DNA from: Macquaria australasica | Lineage: Eukaryota > Chordata > Actinopteri > Centrarchiformes > Percichthyidae | NCBI GenBank assembly: GCA_005408345.1 | Contig: SEMN01000125.1 | Location: forward strand, 1,116,001-1,180,000 | DNA: 64,000 nucleotides | Direction: 5' to 3' | Shown: piece by piece, positions 1 through 13,279 of the stretch | Layout: each line of letters starts with the position of its first letter | Numbering within the stretch: the stretch's first letter is position 1 | Notes under the pieces: generated by a model | Told to the model about the DNA's origin: nothing | The model's input: the letters and a program-made list of their open reading frames with translations, nothing else | The model's database searches: none | Translations under genes and position numbers: made by a program

Positions 1-664
1 GAGTGAACACTTGTTTTCTGTATTTTTTTGTATTTTACTTGGCCACTGAAAACACATTAGCAGCCAGAACCAGCCTGGCATATGGATCAGATTACTTGGA
101 TGAGACTATTGGATGCATAATGGGCAGTATAACAGGAAAACTGGATAAAGAGGGAGGAGGAAAAGCAAATCTGAATAAAAATGGTATTTATATACACACT
201 GATAAGGTTATATAAAAGTCAAAATGCACAATAATTCATCACTCTGCCTGATACTGTTGGCTTGGGTAGTTGGGAGGGTAAAAGATGATGAAAACGCTAT
301 GAAAGCTATGAGTTCCTTTTAATTTCAAACTATGTTGAGCGAGTGTTCACCAACAGGCAGGCAGTGAAGTTGCTGGGCAGGCAGCGGGCGTTGACTCTGT
401 TATCGTAATAGAAGTGGATTCCCTGAGCGCAGCTTCATCATCACTCCACCCAAACTAACTACTGGAGTGAGAGATTCTGTACAGCCTCACGAAACGAACA
501 GAGTTGCAAAACATGCAATTATGTGTATACATATATGCATGAAAATGTGTAAGCATGCATTTACACTCGCATACAAACAAGAAAAAAAATGCTATTTTTA
601 TCCATGCTAACAGCATCTAGAAATCTTGCAATTTTGGTTTGTGGCTCCACCAAATTAGTTCAGA
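1..664. other. Non-coding left edge, no gene seen
   Basis: AT-rich sequence with short open frames that lack codon bias or recognisable motifs. It lies downstream of the minus-strand terminal exon at 2228-2329. I see no gene, RNA gene or clear regulatory element. Confidence 0.5.
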
Positions 665-965
665 TTGAAATATCTCAACCATTACTAGGTGGATTGCCAT
701 GAAATTTTGTACAGACATTCATAATCCCCAGAGGATGAATCCTAATGGCTCTGGTGATCCCCTGACCTTTCCTCTAGCGCCACCAGCAGGTCCAAGCTTT
801 CCCTTATCCTGTCAAATTTCTCAACATCTACTGGACAGATTGGCACAAAATTTGGAACAAACATTCAGGGTTCTCTGCAACCTGCAGTGCTGAGTTCCTT
901 TGAAAGTTAAGATAAATCCTTGTGGTTTTTTCCAGTAGCCTCAGACTTTTTCCTTGGTAGGCTGC
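665..965. repeat. Teleost interspersed repeat with internal duplication
   Basis: This stretch resembles a repeat common in percomorph genomes. A module of the form 'tctcaac..cta.t.g..ggattg..a..aaattttg.aca.acattca' occurs at about 673-724 and again at about 820-870, so the element is built from two diverged direct copies about 147 bp apart. Its end (about 870-960) recurs in inverted orientation at 43150-43245. Family name not assigned. Confidence 0.6.
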
Positions 966-1368
966 TCTTGTTTTCCGTTGGAACAATTAATAAGAATGCT
1001 CTTGTATGGCATTTCTGATTGGCTGTTATCTAACCTAATTAAAGTTTGAATGTCAAATTTCTAACCGTTGCATTTGTTTAACAATATCATTTCTATTCAT
1101 ATGGCTTTTTTGCTCCCTGGGAAACTAATGATGATATTCCAACTGTCCAGTTAAAATCAAATCTGTTATTTGGCATTCAGTGACATTCTTTTTTAATAAC
1201 ACAGAATAATAATCAACATTAATATTCAGGGAAGACATTTTGCCTACATTTTATTTGATGGGGGGCGGTAAGGGACCTGGATTATGGATAGGGGGGCACT
1301 GTCCCAAAAAAGGTTGAGAACCTTTAAAGGTTTAAACTGTCTGTTATTATTTTCTTTCCCTATAGGTG

Positions 1369-2030
1369 TATGAAGGTATATTTGGTGCAAAACACCTGAG
1401 CCCCTGTGACAGTGGAATTTGTAGTGGTAGAAAAGAGTCACACACGTGTAACAGTAAATTTGAAGTCACAGAGAAAAATGCTTTACAAAAGTAGCAAACC
1501 TGTAGAAATGAACACAACACAGCAGTTACACCATTTCAAATTCTTCATTGCAGGTGCACAAATCCTCTGCTATGAATCACAAATTAAGAAAATCATACAC
1601 TCACATTTTTGCTACAGTTGCTGCAGTGAATATGGTGCAAAACACATTCACACACCCGTATAAAAAATGTGAAGTCATGAACAAAATTTGTACATCCATG
1701 CAACGAGAGTTGCACACCTGTAGAATATTTTCTCACAAATATATATTATTTTTTTCTTGGATATATTTCTATCACAAACGCGAGTCAATAGCTACAACTG
1801 CTTGAATCTGCCGCTACGAGCCTCAAATGCTGTTTTTTCGCTCACAAATTACAAGTTCTGCGCGCTCTCACTTTTGCACCATATATCTCAGTAAATGTGG
1901 AGCAAAAGTGATGTGTGACTTTGTAAAGCATTTTTCTCTGTGACTTCAAATTTACTGTTACACATGTGTGACTATTTTCTACAACTACAAATTCCACTGT
2001 CACAGGTGTTTTGCACCAAATATACCTTCA
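1369..2030. mobile_element. Foldback-type non-autonomous DNA transposon
   Basis: The ends are long inverted repeats: about 1369-1491 matches the reverse complement of about 1918-2030 with an extra ~8 bp in the left copy. The direct repeat 'tataggtg' flanks the element at 1361-1368 and 2031-2038, as expected of an 8 bp target-site duplication; a 6 bp duplication 'taggtg' with the ends shifted by 2 bp fits equally well. No transposase frame is present, so it would have to be mobilised in trans. The 8 bp reading suggests the hAT superfamily, but the end sequence TATGAAGG is not a classic hAT end. Confidence 0.75.
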
Positions 2031-2195
2031 TATAGGTGGCAGGTGTAGAACTGCAGCCTGCTCAATGTGAGTTTGTGAGATAGTTGTTAGCCAGTTCCAT
2101 AAGGTTTTTCGCATCTATAAAATGTCATTGTTAATGTCATGATGTTACAAAACACTCAAACAAGCAAAGAAGGTCAATAATAGTCAAAGGAGGGC

Positions 2196-2201
2196 TTTAT
2201 T
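2196..2201 (-). terminator. Poly(A) signal AATAAA after the unidentified exon
   Basis: Minus-strand AATAAA, 27 bases past the TAA that ends the frame at 2228-2329. Confidence 0.55.
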
Positions 2202-2227
2202 TACAGGGCAACAGAACAGGAAGGATC

Positions 2228-2329
2228 TTACGTTGCTACGTCTTCACAGAAGGCGACAACCTCCAGGTTTTGAGCGTCTGGTTCTTTCAGGGCTGCATTC
2301 TTCACCAGACCTTTTCCTTTATCCTTGTC
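2228..2329 (-). CDS. Unidentified terminal coding exon with short 3' UTR
   Basis: Reading the minus strand, a good acceptor (ctcctgtag) precedes an open frame of 33 codons that starts DKDKGKGLVKNAALKEPD and ends in VAFCEDVAT followed by TAA at 2230-2228. The other two frames are closed. An AATAAA (minus strand, 2201-2196) follows the stop within about 30 bases, so this looks like a genuine last exon with a very short 3' UTR. The frame is phase 0 at its start. I do not recognise the protein. Upstream exons should lie at higher coordinates but none was identified between here and the pik3c2a exon at 14588-15721, whose donor is also phase 0. It may therefore be the tail of a small unrecognised gene or an alternative last exon of pik3c2a. 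Confidence 0.5.
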   Translation of the reverse strand, partial: DKDKGKGLVKNAALKEPDAQNLEVVAFCEDVAT

Positions 2330-3467
2330 CTACAGGAGCAAACGAGTCAGACACACACAAACAGAGTCAGAGAACTGGAAGAATACATACGAGTAACATG
2401 CTAACACACTTCAAACAGAGGCAGGCCAGATGGAGACAGGCAGCACAGCACATGTATGAAACTCTTATATCAGTTTAACAGGACTGACTGTGGACAACAA
2501 AGCTGTACGTCTTTATGGTGATTTGTGTTTGAGGATTGCTGAAGGGTTTTATTAAAAACACCTCAGAGCTATGAATCCTACAGAGTGAATAAACATGTCA
2601 GCAAGGGCAAAGGTTTGACACAAAGAAACACACACAGAGGCCTACATCTCTCTTATGCTTTTGTCTCCTAAACTGTGAAAAAGCATTAGTTTCACATTTA
2701 ATTAAGTTTTGTAAATTTTGATTAAAACAGTCTCTCTGGCACACACAACAACAGTTATACACTCCAGAGGCTGAGCTGGCTTTCTCTTATATTGGAAAAG
2801 GTTTTACAATACATGGAGAAAATATATATATATATTTTTTTTTTGTTTTATTTATATACATATATCTTTTTACTCATAAACAAGAACTGAGTTGAAAGAG
2901 TTGTAAATCTTTCTCTCTCTCTCTCACACACACAGATCCAGAGACAGCTCCCTTTCCTGGAGGCTGGCCTGTTGCCGGGAACTTGCAGTTACCCTCGGCT
3001 TTTAACTGCTGCTTTACTGCCAGCGGTTGAGGAATGCGCTTCCTGTGGCACAGGAAATGAGAAGTGAAAGGGCCCCGCCCCTTCCTGCACCCCGGCTCTG
3101 GGCTGTCTGCAAAAGTGCTCAGTCATAACTTGGAAATCTGTGACTCTGACATCACTCCAAACGAGGTAGGGAGCAAGGGAAGAAAATGGAGAGAGGGCAA
3201 AGAAAATGTCTGGAATGTCGTAATAATAGCTCATTCCTCCCCTCAGAGACTTCTGGGAGATTTTGAGTTTTTTTGATGAGCCCAGGGGGGCGTAGAGCTG
3301 ACTTTTCATGTGCAATGACACAGGGCAACTAGAAAAGCGTCAGGTGTCAGGTCATCTTAACTTCTATTGATCCTTTTAACCAAAAGAAAGAAACACTTGC
3401 TTCAGAGTATAAGTTCTTTTTAAAACTATACCACCAGGTCCTATGGAGACACAAAATTAGGGCTGCA

Positions 3468-3792
3468 ACTAACAATAATATTCATTGACGATTATTCTGA
3501 AAATTATTTTCTTGATTAATCTAATTGTTTGGTGTATTAAATGTCAGGAAATTGTGAAAAAAATGCCAATTGCAGTTTTCCCAAGGGGATTTCTTCAAAT
3601 GTGACCAACAAGTATTCAATTGAAAATTATATAAAACAAAGAAAAGCAGGAAATCCTCACTTTGGAGAAGCTAGAACCAAAGAATGTTTGACTTTTCTGC
3701 TTAAAAAAATGACTTAAACAAATATATCGCCCCCAAACAGTTGCCAATTAATATTCTGCTGATTGATTAATTGAGTAGTCGTTTCAGCTCTA
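3468..3792. mobile_element. hAT-like MITE
   Basis: The element starts tagggctgcaac and ends with the inverse form gtttcagctcta, ends typical of a very common teleost MITE family. It is flanked by cacaaaat (3460-3467) and cacaaaac (3793-3800), an 8 bp target duplication with one mismatch, which supports hAT-type insertion. It has no coding capacity. A fragment of the same family is visible near 16803-16930. Confidence 0.8.
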
Positions 3793-3837
3793 CACAAAAC
3801 GCAGTCAACTAAATCCTGCTCCCCATGAACCAACCCT

Positions 3838-3968
3838 GGTGGTGGCCAAGTGGTTAAGACACTTACCATATAACCACAATGTCCCTGGTTCAATTCCAGC
3901 CAGGACCCCCCTTTATCTCTCCCTCTGTTTCCTGTCACTATCCATTAAAGGCAAATTGAAAAAAAAGA
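3838..3968 (+). mobile_element. tRNA-derived SINE
   Basis: The head contains an RNA polymerase III A box (TGGCCAAGTGG, 3842-3852) and a B box (GGTTCAATTCC, 3887-3897) spaced as in a tRNA, followed by a tRNA-unrelated body and an A-rich end (about 3958-3968). The head would not fold into a complete tRNA cloverleaf, so it is not annotated as a tRNA gene. It abuts the hAT-like MITE. Confidence 0.75.
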
Positions 3969-6319
3969 ATCTTAAAATAATAATACAAAGAATGCCACAA
4001 CATCCAGCAGTTTAATCCAAGATATAATTTAGCCTATAAGAGCAGACCTGTTGTTCATGCGGCGAGCTGACCTGACTTAACACCAGGAGATAGAAATCTC
4101 CAAGTCAGCATGGAGCTTAGAAAGGAGGCCAAGCCTGACACCAAACCACCTGCATCACCCAGCAAGGGAGAGAGGAGCCTGGGTTCCTGCCTGCACAATT
4201 TCTGTCTCAAATTATCAATGTTTTTGCGGACTAGCCTTCAAAATGCTGTTAGTGGTTCAATATGACTATTTGCACATATCACTCTACATTTCAAAAAAAA
4301 CAACAGAAAAATCAATAAACAGAGTGAGGCGACATAGAGGCGAGGAGGGAGAGAGAAAGACAGCAAACAAAATAAAGACAGTGAGAGATTAAAAAACAGG
4401 GTCAAAGAGGGAGAGAGAAAGTTAGGATGACAGAGAGATTGAGAGAAAACATTAAAAAGCCAACGAGAAAAGAGACAGAGCACATTAGCAGTGTTTATGT
4501 TTGTAGTCTGGATTGCTTCAGCAAAAACAAACATGGGCAGATACTCCAATGAGGCCGTGCGAGCTGACTGTTACACTACAACACACACTCAGCAGGCTGT
4601 ACAGTGGGACAGGCCCGGCTTTGTTTCACTCTATCGATTTTGTTGGACTCGGACAGAGAGCTCCTGGTGTCTGAAGTCATGTGAAGGACTTCATATAATT
4701 CACACGTTGACTAATCCTTTCTTTGCTTTTACTGTGATGTGTCACGGTACTGACGGTACTGAGTAATACCAGAAACACACTGTGCAACATAAAGGAAGAT
4801 TATACTATAATATAATGATGGCTGATCTTCAGGGTCCACGAAGAGTAAACAGTGGTATGTGACCAGTAGTTTGAGCTGGTTGATGACAGAAATCTAAACA
4901 GAGTTTACTATAATCCACAAAAGTCAGTTGTAGAATGTGTGATTGCTGAGTCTTTTCAGTTTGTTAGTATTTTAAACCTACATAGACAAAGAAAATCCTG
5001 GACATAGTTTTATATTTTTGCTAACTCTGAGCTTGTTCTTTCAGTCAGCATCAAGTGTTACACATCATATGATTCAGGGGGACCTATACCTTCTTTCTGG
5101 TGCAGTGTAAAGTCACCATCATGCATTACCTTTGTGTGAGCATACCATATTTGAGATATAAAAACAAACGCCGAGTGAAAAAAATGTGTGGTTTGTTGAA
5201 TAGCTCCATAGTCAACATGGGAATTTTTGTTTTTTCAATGTGAAAAGTTGTATTTAGGTGTTTTGGAACTCCATATGAAGTTTGGTGCAAATTCACATTT
5301 TCCTCAGTGAGTTACAGCCATTTATTGGATATTGTCCTGGGCGTTTTTTCAGTAGACAATGTGACAACATATACATTTAGGTGCTGTCTTTATATTTTGG
5401 TCAATATCACCTCCGAGAGTAAATATCAAAGTGTTATATATCATTGGAAAATAGACAACCTAATAAGTCGATATGCCACATGCCTCTGTGATGTGCAAAT
5501 TTCCACTCAAGTGAGCCAGCAAGCTTCTGTTTCCGTATCACGTGATCGCACGCATCGTAAATCGGCCCCGATTGTCATAAATGCACCATTCAAATTGCCT
5601 CGGAAAGCTGAGAATCTCACGGTTCAGACACAATTTCAAGCTCTTTGTTATCATAAACGGTTCCAAAGTAATTTAATGTCTTGTAGAACATGCTCTCTTA
5701 TAAAAAGGGTTAAACCCTCATTGTGTACTAGTTGATGCTACAGTTATCTAATTTGCAGACTTCTAGTTTTCCGCATTAGAAATGAATCCCTCTTTGGCTA
5801 AGAATTTAAATGACACTAGCTTTTTTTAAATCTAAAACTCACCATTGAAGTGAATACCTTCCAACTTTCTGGATTTCCTTGATGCATTTTTCCACACAGA
5901 CAGACAAGACATGGAACTTGTCAAAAGTTATTTTTCCACACTTTCCAAACCCGCTGAGACCTCCAATATAACCGATCTGACAAATGTCTACATTGGCGAG
6001 ATTCAAGTCTGGAAAAAAAGGCATTTTTGTCCTGGCTGTCCTACATCACTTAGCTGGCCCGACTTTGCTCCAGAGTGAGACATTATCAATTATGAAACAT
6101 GTGACTCCTGTTTGTACAAAATGACACAGACATAAAACTATTCATGCTATTTTCCTCGGGTAACTTAACCTTATAGTTTACTGAAGAGAACTGTTGCACA
6201 ACTTTTTAGACATATTGAATGAATGAATTTACAACATTTTAGAAATCTGCTCTTCAGCTGTAACTTCTGTTGGAGACAGGGACTAAGGGTGTCAGTGTGC
6301 TTCAGTGCTTGTCAGAAAG

Positions 6320-6460
6320 CATGCTCTCTATGGGCCCCAAAACACAGAACCGTGAGGAATTCTGCAGAGGCTTTTTTAGCGTATGCACCAAGTGAGCAGC
6401 TTTCATGGGAATGAATGGGACCCCACCTTTGAACGTGGTATCCAGTTCTTGTTTACCAAT
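6320..6460 (+). repeat. Interspersed repeat shared with 34465-34620
   Basis: The pieces 'tctatgggcc', 'gcgt.tgc.cc.ag.gagcagct' and 'ccacctttg...gtatccag' occur here and again at about 34465-34610 in the same order and spacing, although diverged. This marks an unnamed dispersed element. Confidence 0.5.
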
Positions 6461-8451
6461 AACATCAAATTGCTTTAAAGAAAAATCAGCTAATTGGTTA
6501 AGCTTGTGTAAACGAGGGTTTTCACTACCTGAATCAAGGCCTACCAACTTTTACCCTCCATCTCTCAAAGGCTTTTCATGCTTGCTGCCGATAAATAAGG
6601 CCAGACGTTAAAAAAGAGCAGCAAGGTTTTAGCAAAAAACTGCCTCGTCTAGAGTTTAACAGACAAGAACATGGTTAGCTTGAGGAACTTTGGTGGTGTC
6701 TCCCATTAGGACACAGACACACAGGAAGGCCTGAGTACTGTGTCAGAACTGAAAGGTTTAACCAACAACCACATCCACGACTGGTGGCTGGTGGTAATTC
6801 CAAGCCCAACATCAGTATTGAGTTACAGTGCACATCTAGACATTAGACACCTCCTTTCCTCTCTGTGCCAGCCTAATGATAATTACCCTGGCCTGTCCAC
6901 AGGAAACCTGCACTCAAATACTCACTAGCCACTGTCAATATTTGACCAGCCTACTTGTTTTTAAAATCGAGAAGCTGTACAGCAACATATGATGGTTAAC
7001 TAACTGTAAGAGTGTGGAAATGTTCAGTACTCAAACTTCCAATCTCTGAGAAGAAAAATAAATTAACAGTAGCTTAAATCAGTAGCTCGTATCAGAGAAA
7101 AAGACCAAATCTTTTTGTCTAAATTCAGGCATTTATCTCACACTCAACCTGCAAGTCTCAACTTAGTACAAGCAAAATGTACTACAGTTGCTTCAGGCTT
7201 CATTTTACAATATAACTTTGTGGGAAATGCTGAGTGATGCTGTCATGCTGATCCAGCACTTACTGAGGAGATGAAGATTGATTTTAATGGGTTGTACTCA
7301 GCAACCTCTAACTGTCAGCTAAAACATACTGAGCTGCAGACATGAACAACATTTTCACACTTCTGTTTGGATACAGCTTCACCCATGAGAGGCTCCGTGG
7401 TTGACATCAGAGGAACAAGCTGCTCGGAAAACACAAATCAACTTCTTCTTTCGATCAGGAAGTGACTGATGGCTAACTAACTTACACTTCCTGTGATAAA
7501 CTGAAAACTTAGAAAATTGTGGTTCAAGCGACAGAGTGACTTTCAAATAGACGCCGTTTTGTGATTATGAGAAGTTTCAGTCATATGCTGAGGAACAGAC
7601 ACAAAACTCCTACCAATCTTGACACTCACTGGAATGTTTTTCTCTCTGAAACATTGCATAATTCAACCAATTCCCTTAACACTTGTTAACGAGGTTTTTA
7701 TTATGTGCATTTGTATCTGGTTTCTACCTGCTTCCTCACTCCATCTTCCACAATGTGTCTCCTGTTTTCTGCCAGTAAACAAGGTCAAAGGTTAGGAGAC
7801 ATAGAGCTGTTTGCCCAGTGAGTCACAGAGTTAACTGGAATCCATGCCACATCCCTGCACTGCAACATCTTCTAACCCTGCAATCTGTCTGGTGAAACAA
7901 AATTTAAAGAGTGTTAAGTATGCTGCAGCATCTCATACTTGTGCTTAAGGTGTAATTAGACGATAATAAAAGAAAATGGGGCAGAGTCTGGAGTGGGATG
8001 GTATGGAGGTGTGAGCGATGTAAAAGAGCTACTGGAGGTCTATTAGTTTGCGGGGGAAGGAGAGATTTGACTGTGTATTCTGTTGGAAAAAATCACAGCA
8101 CATGTTCAGATAAAAGTTGCCAGTTCAGATAAAAATCACCCTGCAGGTCATTTTGAAGGAACAGTGCAAGAACAAACAGGCATAGACATGCTCACTCAAT
8201 CTGCAATGATAGGGCGAGCTAAATACTTCAGTGTGTGTTTCAACACCACTACCCAAAATTGAATCTAATTGACTGATTTATCTGGCTCATTACATAATCA
8301 TAATCCCCATTAACCACACGCATACTGTGCATCATCAGTATTGAGTTACTGAAAATCTGGTCCCATTAAATTAAATAGTTAATCAAACGAACAAATCTGC
8401 TTCACATTTTCCTAAATCTTTGATCTCCTTGCATAGTTATAGACTTTGTGG

Positions 8452-8556
8452 TTGTATATATATCTCTCTCATTGTATGTGTAATATATATATATACACAC
8501 ACACATATATACACATATATATACACACATACATACATACATACATACATACATAC
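8452..8556. repeat. Compound TA/CA/CATA microsatellite
   Basis: Runs of (TA)n, (AC)n and (ATAC)n in tandem. The apparent open frames across it are artefacts of the repeat. Confidence 0.9.
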
Positions 8557-9322
8557 TATATAGGTTTGCACATACAAGGAATTTGCCTTGATGTTGTGGT
8601 GCATAACGGCCAAAATAAACAAAGTAAGGGAAAAGAAAACAAGTAAAATAGAAATTTACAATGTACAAATTTACAATTAAAATATGTAAATAAAATATGT
8701 AATATATATATATATATTCTAAAATTAAGAGCTGTACAGCTGTTTAAAATGAAGAGAATGGAATGTGCAAGAAAAAAGAAAAAGAAAAAAGTACATGTGC
8801 AATGTGCGAAAAATAAAAACCTAGAGATCTTTCAGTCCAGACTACTGTATGTATGCACATATCTGACTAAAATCCTTACCATTTCTGCTCTGGATTTGAA
8901 GATCTAGGACTACACGAACCAACAAAACAAGCAACACTGAATCAAGTGGAACTACAATTGTGAGGATAAGTAATATGAACCTGTGTTGTCTTAAACCAGA
9001 CATGGCGACGTGTGGTAAATGACGCATTAACTTTCAGTGTTGCTTTGCAAACAGTAAGACCCAGGTCTAAACAGGCATTGGTGCTGTGAGGCTGAATTGC
9101 AGATAGAGTCGTTTGTTTGACTGCTGATTATCACTAACCTACAGCTTTATATCAAAAGGCCAAAGCAAGGGATTAGTATAGCCAGGCACCACAGGCAGTC
9201 AGTGAATGGAAGGAGGGAGACTGACTGAGAGGAGAAGAAAGTTAGACAGAAACCAAACCAGAAATTAATTGAGACAATGTGAAGACAGAGGGAGGAATAG
9301 TAAATACAGAACATTATAAAGT

Positions 9323-9323
9323 A

Positions 9324-9361
<38 letters not shown>
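9323..9361. repeat. (GAAA)n microsatellite
   Basis: About ten uninterrupted AAAG units within a purine-rich stretch. Confidence 0.9.
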
Positions 9362-9362
<1 letters not shown>

Positions 9363-10395
9363 TGAAAACTAAAAAAAGAGGTGGTGTGACCACGGTAGAT
9401 AGCCCGGTTCTGACTAAAGTCAGTTCAAGCTCATTTGTTCCATTTTACACCCCTCTGCCCACACTACCACATCTTACACTACACTTTTGCCAACCACAAC
9501 AAGGCTTGGCAACTTCAGACTGACTTACAACCATCCAAACACTCATCTTGGAAAGATCTTTGGGGCACATAACTGCAAGTGAAACAACAGGGCAAGAAAA
9601 TTACAATCATACCCAGGGCAATGCCTGGTGAATTTGGACTTTTGCTGATAAAGTTTGTCCACTTCTACTTTTCTATGCAGTAGGACTTCAACTCGTGTCC
9701 ATGGGTAGATAAAAGAAGATTTGTTCCTTTTAATTCAAGCAATTCCTCAAAGGCTTCTGTTAGGCCATGTGCTAAGCCAAGTTTGGCTATGGATGGTAAG
9801 TCTGACCCACTTAACATGAGACATATGCAACTGGTAACAAGACTGTATCCAGAATCAATTTCTCCACATCTGTCAGGGTCATGGCCAGCAACCTAGCCTA
9901 GCTTCCTCTGCTAGACTGAAATGAAAAACTTTTCTTATACTTGCAACCACAGTATGACTCGAACCAGTATTTCAGAATGTGTTGCGGGGCAGTGGAGGAT
10001 TTCATTAAGCTTTTAGAGCAAGGGTTAAGAGGTGTCTGATGTCTGGATCTGTACTGTAACTCAACACCAGTGTCTCTAGCTGATCAGCCCACACATAGAC
10101 TGTATTTGGTGAAACTGCAGTTATTTTTATCTGTTGATAAAAACAGAGGTGGTGTTTACAGTGTCATCACTGACACTTATTGATGGGAAGTTGGTGCAAT
10201 AAAGTCTTTGCTCTACAATCAGCTATTATAATGATTAAGTATAACAGTATAACAATACTTGGCTTCTTAATGCACAGTTCCTGTCAACCTGTCAGATTCA
10301 CATTATACTGAGTCCATGATTGTTTTTTGTATGCCCTCTGGGTTTGATTTTCTTACACAGCTCATGAATGCAATGCTCTTTGGCAACTCACTCTA

Positions 10396-11140
10396 GCAAT
10401 AGAGGGCTGCAGGGATGACATATTTGTAGGCCGACTCGGAAGTTAGCATCGCCCTGGTTCGCTCGACAGAAAGCCAATGGGATTTTTCCATTCGATTTTG
10501 GATTATTGCAGAAAATAAGGTCTGTGGCAAACAGAAGTTTATGATACTTACATGCTTTGTTCAGCAAGATTATCTTCACAAAACACCACTTTTATGATTT
10601 TTGAAGAGTAAATGCAATCACCACAAGTGAAACGCTAACGTTGGGCTGTAAACGAACTACACCACGGTCGCTTGACTTCAACGTCACCACTAAGCTACCA
10701 ACTTGTCATTTGATTTTGATTTGATTTTACCTCTTTTACAAAACCCTTTCGGAAAGTTTGAGAATAGTTTGCAAGAGTGTGAGTATAAACACAACGAGGC
10801 TGTAAAGGCGGACAAGTAAGTAGATGAGTTTCTGTGTTTGGCGTGATGACATTTAATGGCCCTGAAAACCTCTGTAGTCTCATTCAGCCACTTGTTAGCA
10901 ACCGCCTTTTTTAAGACACATAAGCTTCAAAATTCACAAGTGGGGTGTTTACTGACGTATTTTATGTCGTAGAACAAAACGTGAAAATCTCTGACGCTTG
11001 TGTGAACCACAGACCTTATTTCAGGCATCTAACCAAAAACCCATTCAAGAAACCCACTGACTTCGGGACAAGGGAACCGGAAGTGCAAATATACTAACTC
11101 ATTTCTGGGTCTTAGGACTCATTCCTGCAGCACTCTATTG
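10396..11140. mobile_element. Non-autonomous DNA element with short inverted ends
   Basis: The left end caatagagggctgcaggga is mirrored by the right end, which reads tcctgcagcactctattg, giving ~20 bp imperfect inverted termini about 745 bp apart. The internal sequence resembles a dispersed teleost repeat. No protein is encoded; target duplication not clear. Confidence 0.6.
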
Positions 11141-13252
11141 ATCTTATATTTCTGGAATCTCTAACAGCATACTGTATTAATGCATCACGAGTCATCAATA
11201 GACTTGACATGAGTCTACATTTTTAACAACAGTACCACAAAATGATAAAGTAACTTTGACAATAATAAAATAAGATGCATTCACTACCAAGTTTAACTAG
11301 CTAAAGCAAGTTTCAAGTCTTTGTAAGCTAATCTATTTAATTCCATAGTGTAATGAATTGAAACCAGAGGCTGTCTGAAATGGCAGGAAAACCACTCAAC
11401 AATCTACACCATAATCGCACGCTTTGAAAAATGTTTTCGCAGCAATGTAAATGCATATGTAGGCAAAAACCATACAAAACCTTGGTTTGGTCTTTTAAGG
11501 GAAAACTATTTTCACAGGACTATAGTATTTTAGTCTTCCTTGGAAAGCAAGGCCAAACCTCAACAACGCTCGGCCCCGAACCAAGCTGTGTCATCACTGT
11601 AAACTGATTCGCTAAAAACATGTGGTCCATGCAAGCAACTAGGAGAAAGCAAAAAAAAAAAAAAAAGACTTATGTGGTTTAGTAGCTCCTGGTATTATAG
11701 TCTCTGTGGGTGGAAGTCTAGTTTCAATCCTATGTTCCTGTTCTTCCACACATTTAACAGACAGCCTCACTGTTTTCTGACTGTTCTCTTTTGCTGTGCT
11801 GTTGAAGCTATAGTTAAGCTACTGGTAATGCAAACTTAACATTTCAAGCTACTAAAAACTTTCCTCACATAAACTTCTGGAAGTGAAGCAGATTTAGGAA
11901 TTATTGTCTTATTCGCCCGCATCACAGGATCTAATCACAGTTGCTCAAAGTATGAAATGCCACAGGTATCCAAACTTCATGGAAATACAGCATCTCTCTC
12001 CCCTAAGTCTAAATGAGAGGGGAGTTACCACTGCAACTTATGATTTCTTACGTCATTCTGGTGCTGCTGTGGGGCATAAGGGAGCTGTACGGGCTTGTTT
12101 CCGTTTATAACAACATGGGCGCCGACTGCCAGGCAAGCAGATGGAACAAGGAGAGCAAGCAAACACATATACTATCTCAACAAGATTGCAGACATAACGG
12201 ATGCAGTGAGAGTGTAGAGGGACGTATGTGAAGAACACCGAGCTAAAAAGGCTCAACTTACACAACATGATAGTCTGACCAGCAAACGCAGGCTTGAACC
12301 TAGACATAACATATAGGCAAGTGTAAACAAACACCATTTCATCCTTTCAAAGAAGCAGACATTCCTCAACCCTGGAAGACACAGCTGGGTGTACAGACTG
12401 TAGTCTGTAGAGTCCCACACATGGACTTAAAAGACCTGGAACAGTACACTGAAACTGCCCTCAGCTTGCCCATGCCCTTGACCATGTTTATGACCTGTTC
12501 CACAACATTTCTTTTCCTTTTCTTGACTGTACTGTACCATAATCTTTCCAAACACTGTGTTCAAATTGTGTCAAGTTTCCTGGTTTTCCCCAACCGTGGG
12601 GAATTCTGGAAATAAGGGCCTTGTACAGTGTTGTAAGGTTAATAATCACCCTGGTGTGAGAAACATACCACAGAGACTAATTGTTTGGTCATGACACAGA
12701 GAAACACAATGAGCAGCAAGTGGGCGTCTTGGAGATTGCAAAAATGTGCAACAGAATAGCCTTTCCCGACCTTGAAAGTACTCCAGAGTTTTTAACCACT
12801 GGTGGTAATGTAAAGCAATATCTTAATGAGAGGGTCCCAGTATTGTTTGTAACTTGTACTCTACCAGCACATGTAAAGAGAGGGACGTGCATACCTCAAG
12901 TACACAGGTGACTACAAACATTTCTACCAACTGGAGAGGACGGTAATACATACTGACAGCCAGACACATCACCTCAGACTCCCCCTGTCCAAACATCCTA
13001 AAGGAGGTTTTCACTCCTGTCACAGAAACTGAAAAGCAGCACTTCTAATGAAGCATGTCATATATTTTACTCATTCATTTCCAGGCAGAAGATTTACAAC
13101 TTCTGGTTGATCTGACTCTCAACTACTGAATAAAGAGGTGACAAGTTCATGTTTGGCTGCTAGGCCTCAGTATGGTCGTACTGCTGTAGACTAAAATGCT
13201 CGTCTTGTCTCAACTCGGTTAGCAGCCAAATGACAGATGGTTGTTTAGTTTT

Positions 13253-13279
13253 TTTTGGGGGGGTGGGGGGGGGGGGGGT
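13253..13279 (+). repeat. Poly-G tract
   Basis: A run of G interrupted by single T after a T tract, with several consecutive G runs that could form a G-quadruplex on this strand. Long G homopolymers are also a common assembly weak point. Confidence 0.8.

Noticed and set aside
2989..3321. 110-codon minus-strand frame in a G+C-rich patch
   Set aside because: It begins with a non-ATG codon, has no recognisable domain and ends at a weak site; the patch is more likely regulatory or neutral.
3838..3910. Possible tRNA gene
   Set aside because: A and B boxes are present, but no complete cloverleaf or acceptor stem is formed and the unit continues into a SINE body with an A-rich end.
5307..5735. 142-codon open frame on the plus strand
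   Set aside because: No ATG at its start (GTG), no family signature, composition like surrounding AT-rich DNA, and no splice context. Treated as chance.
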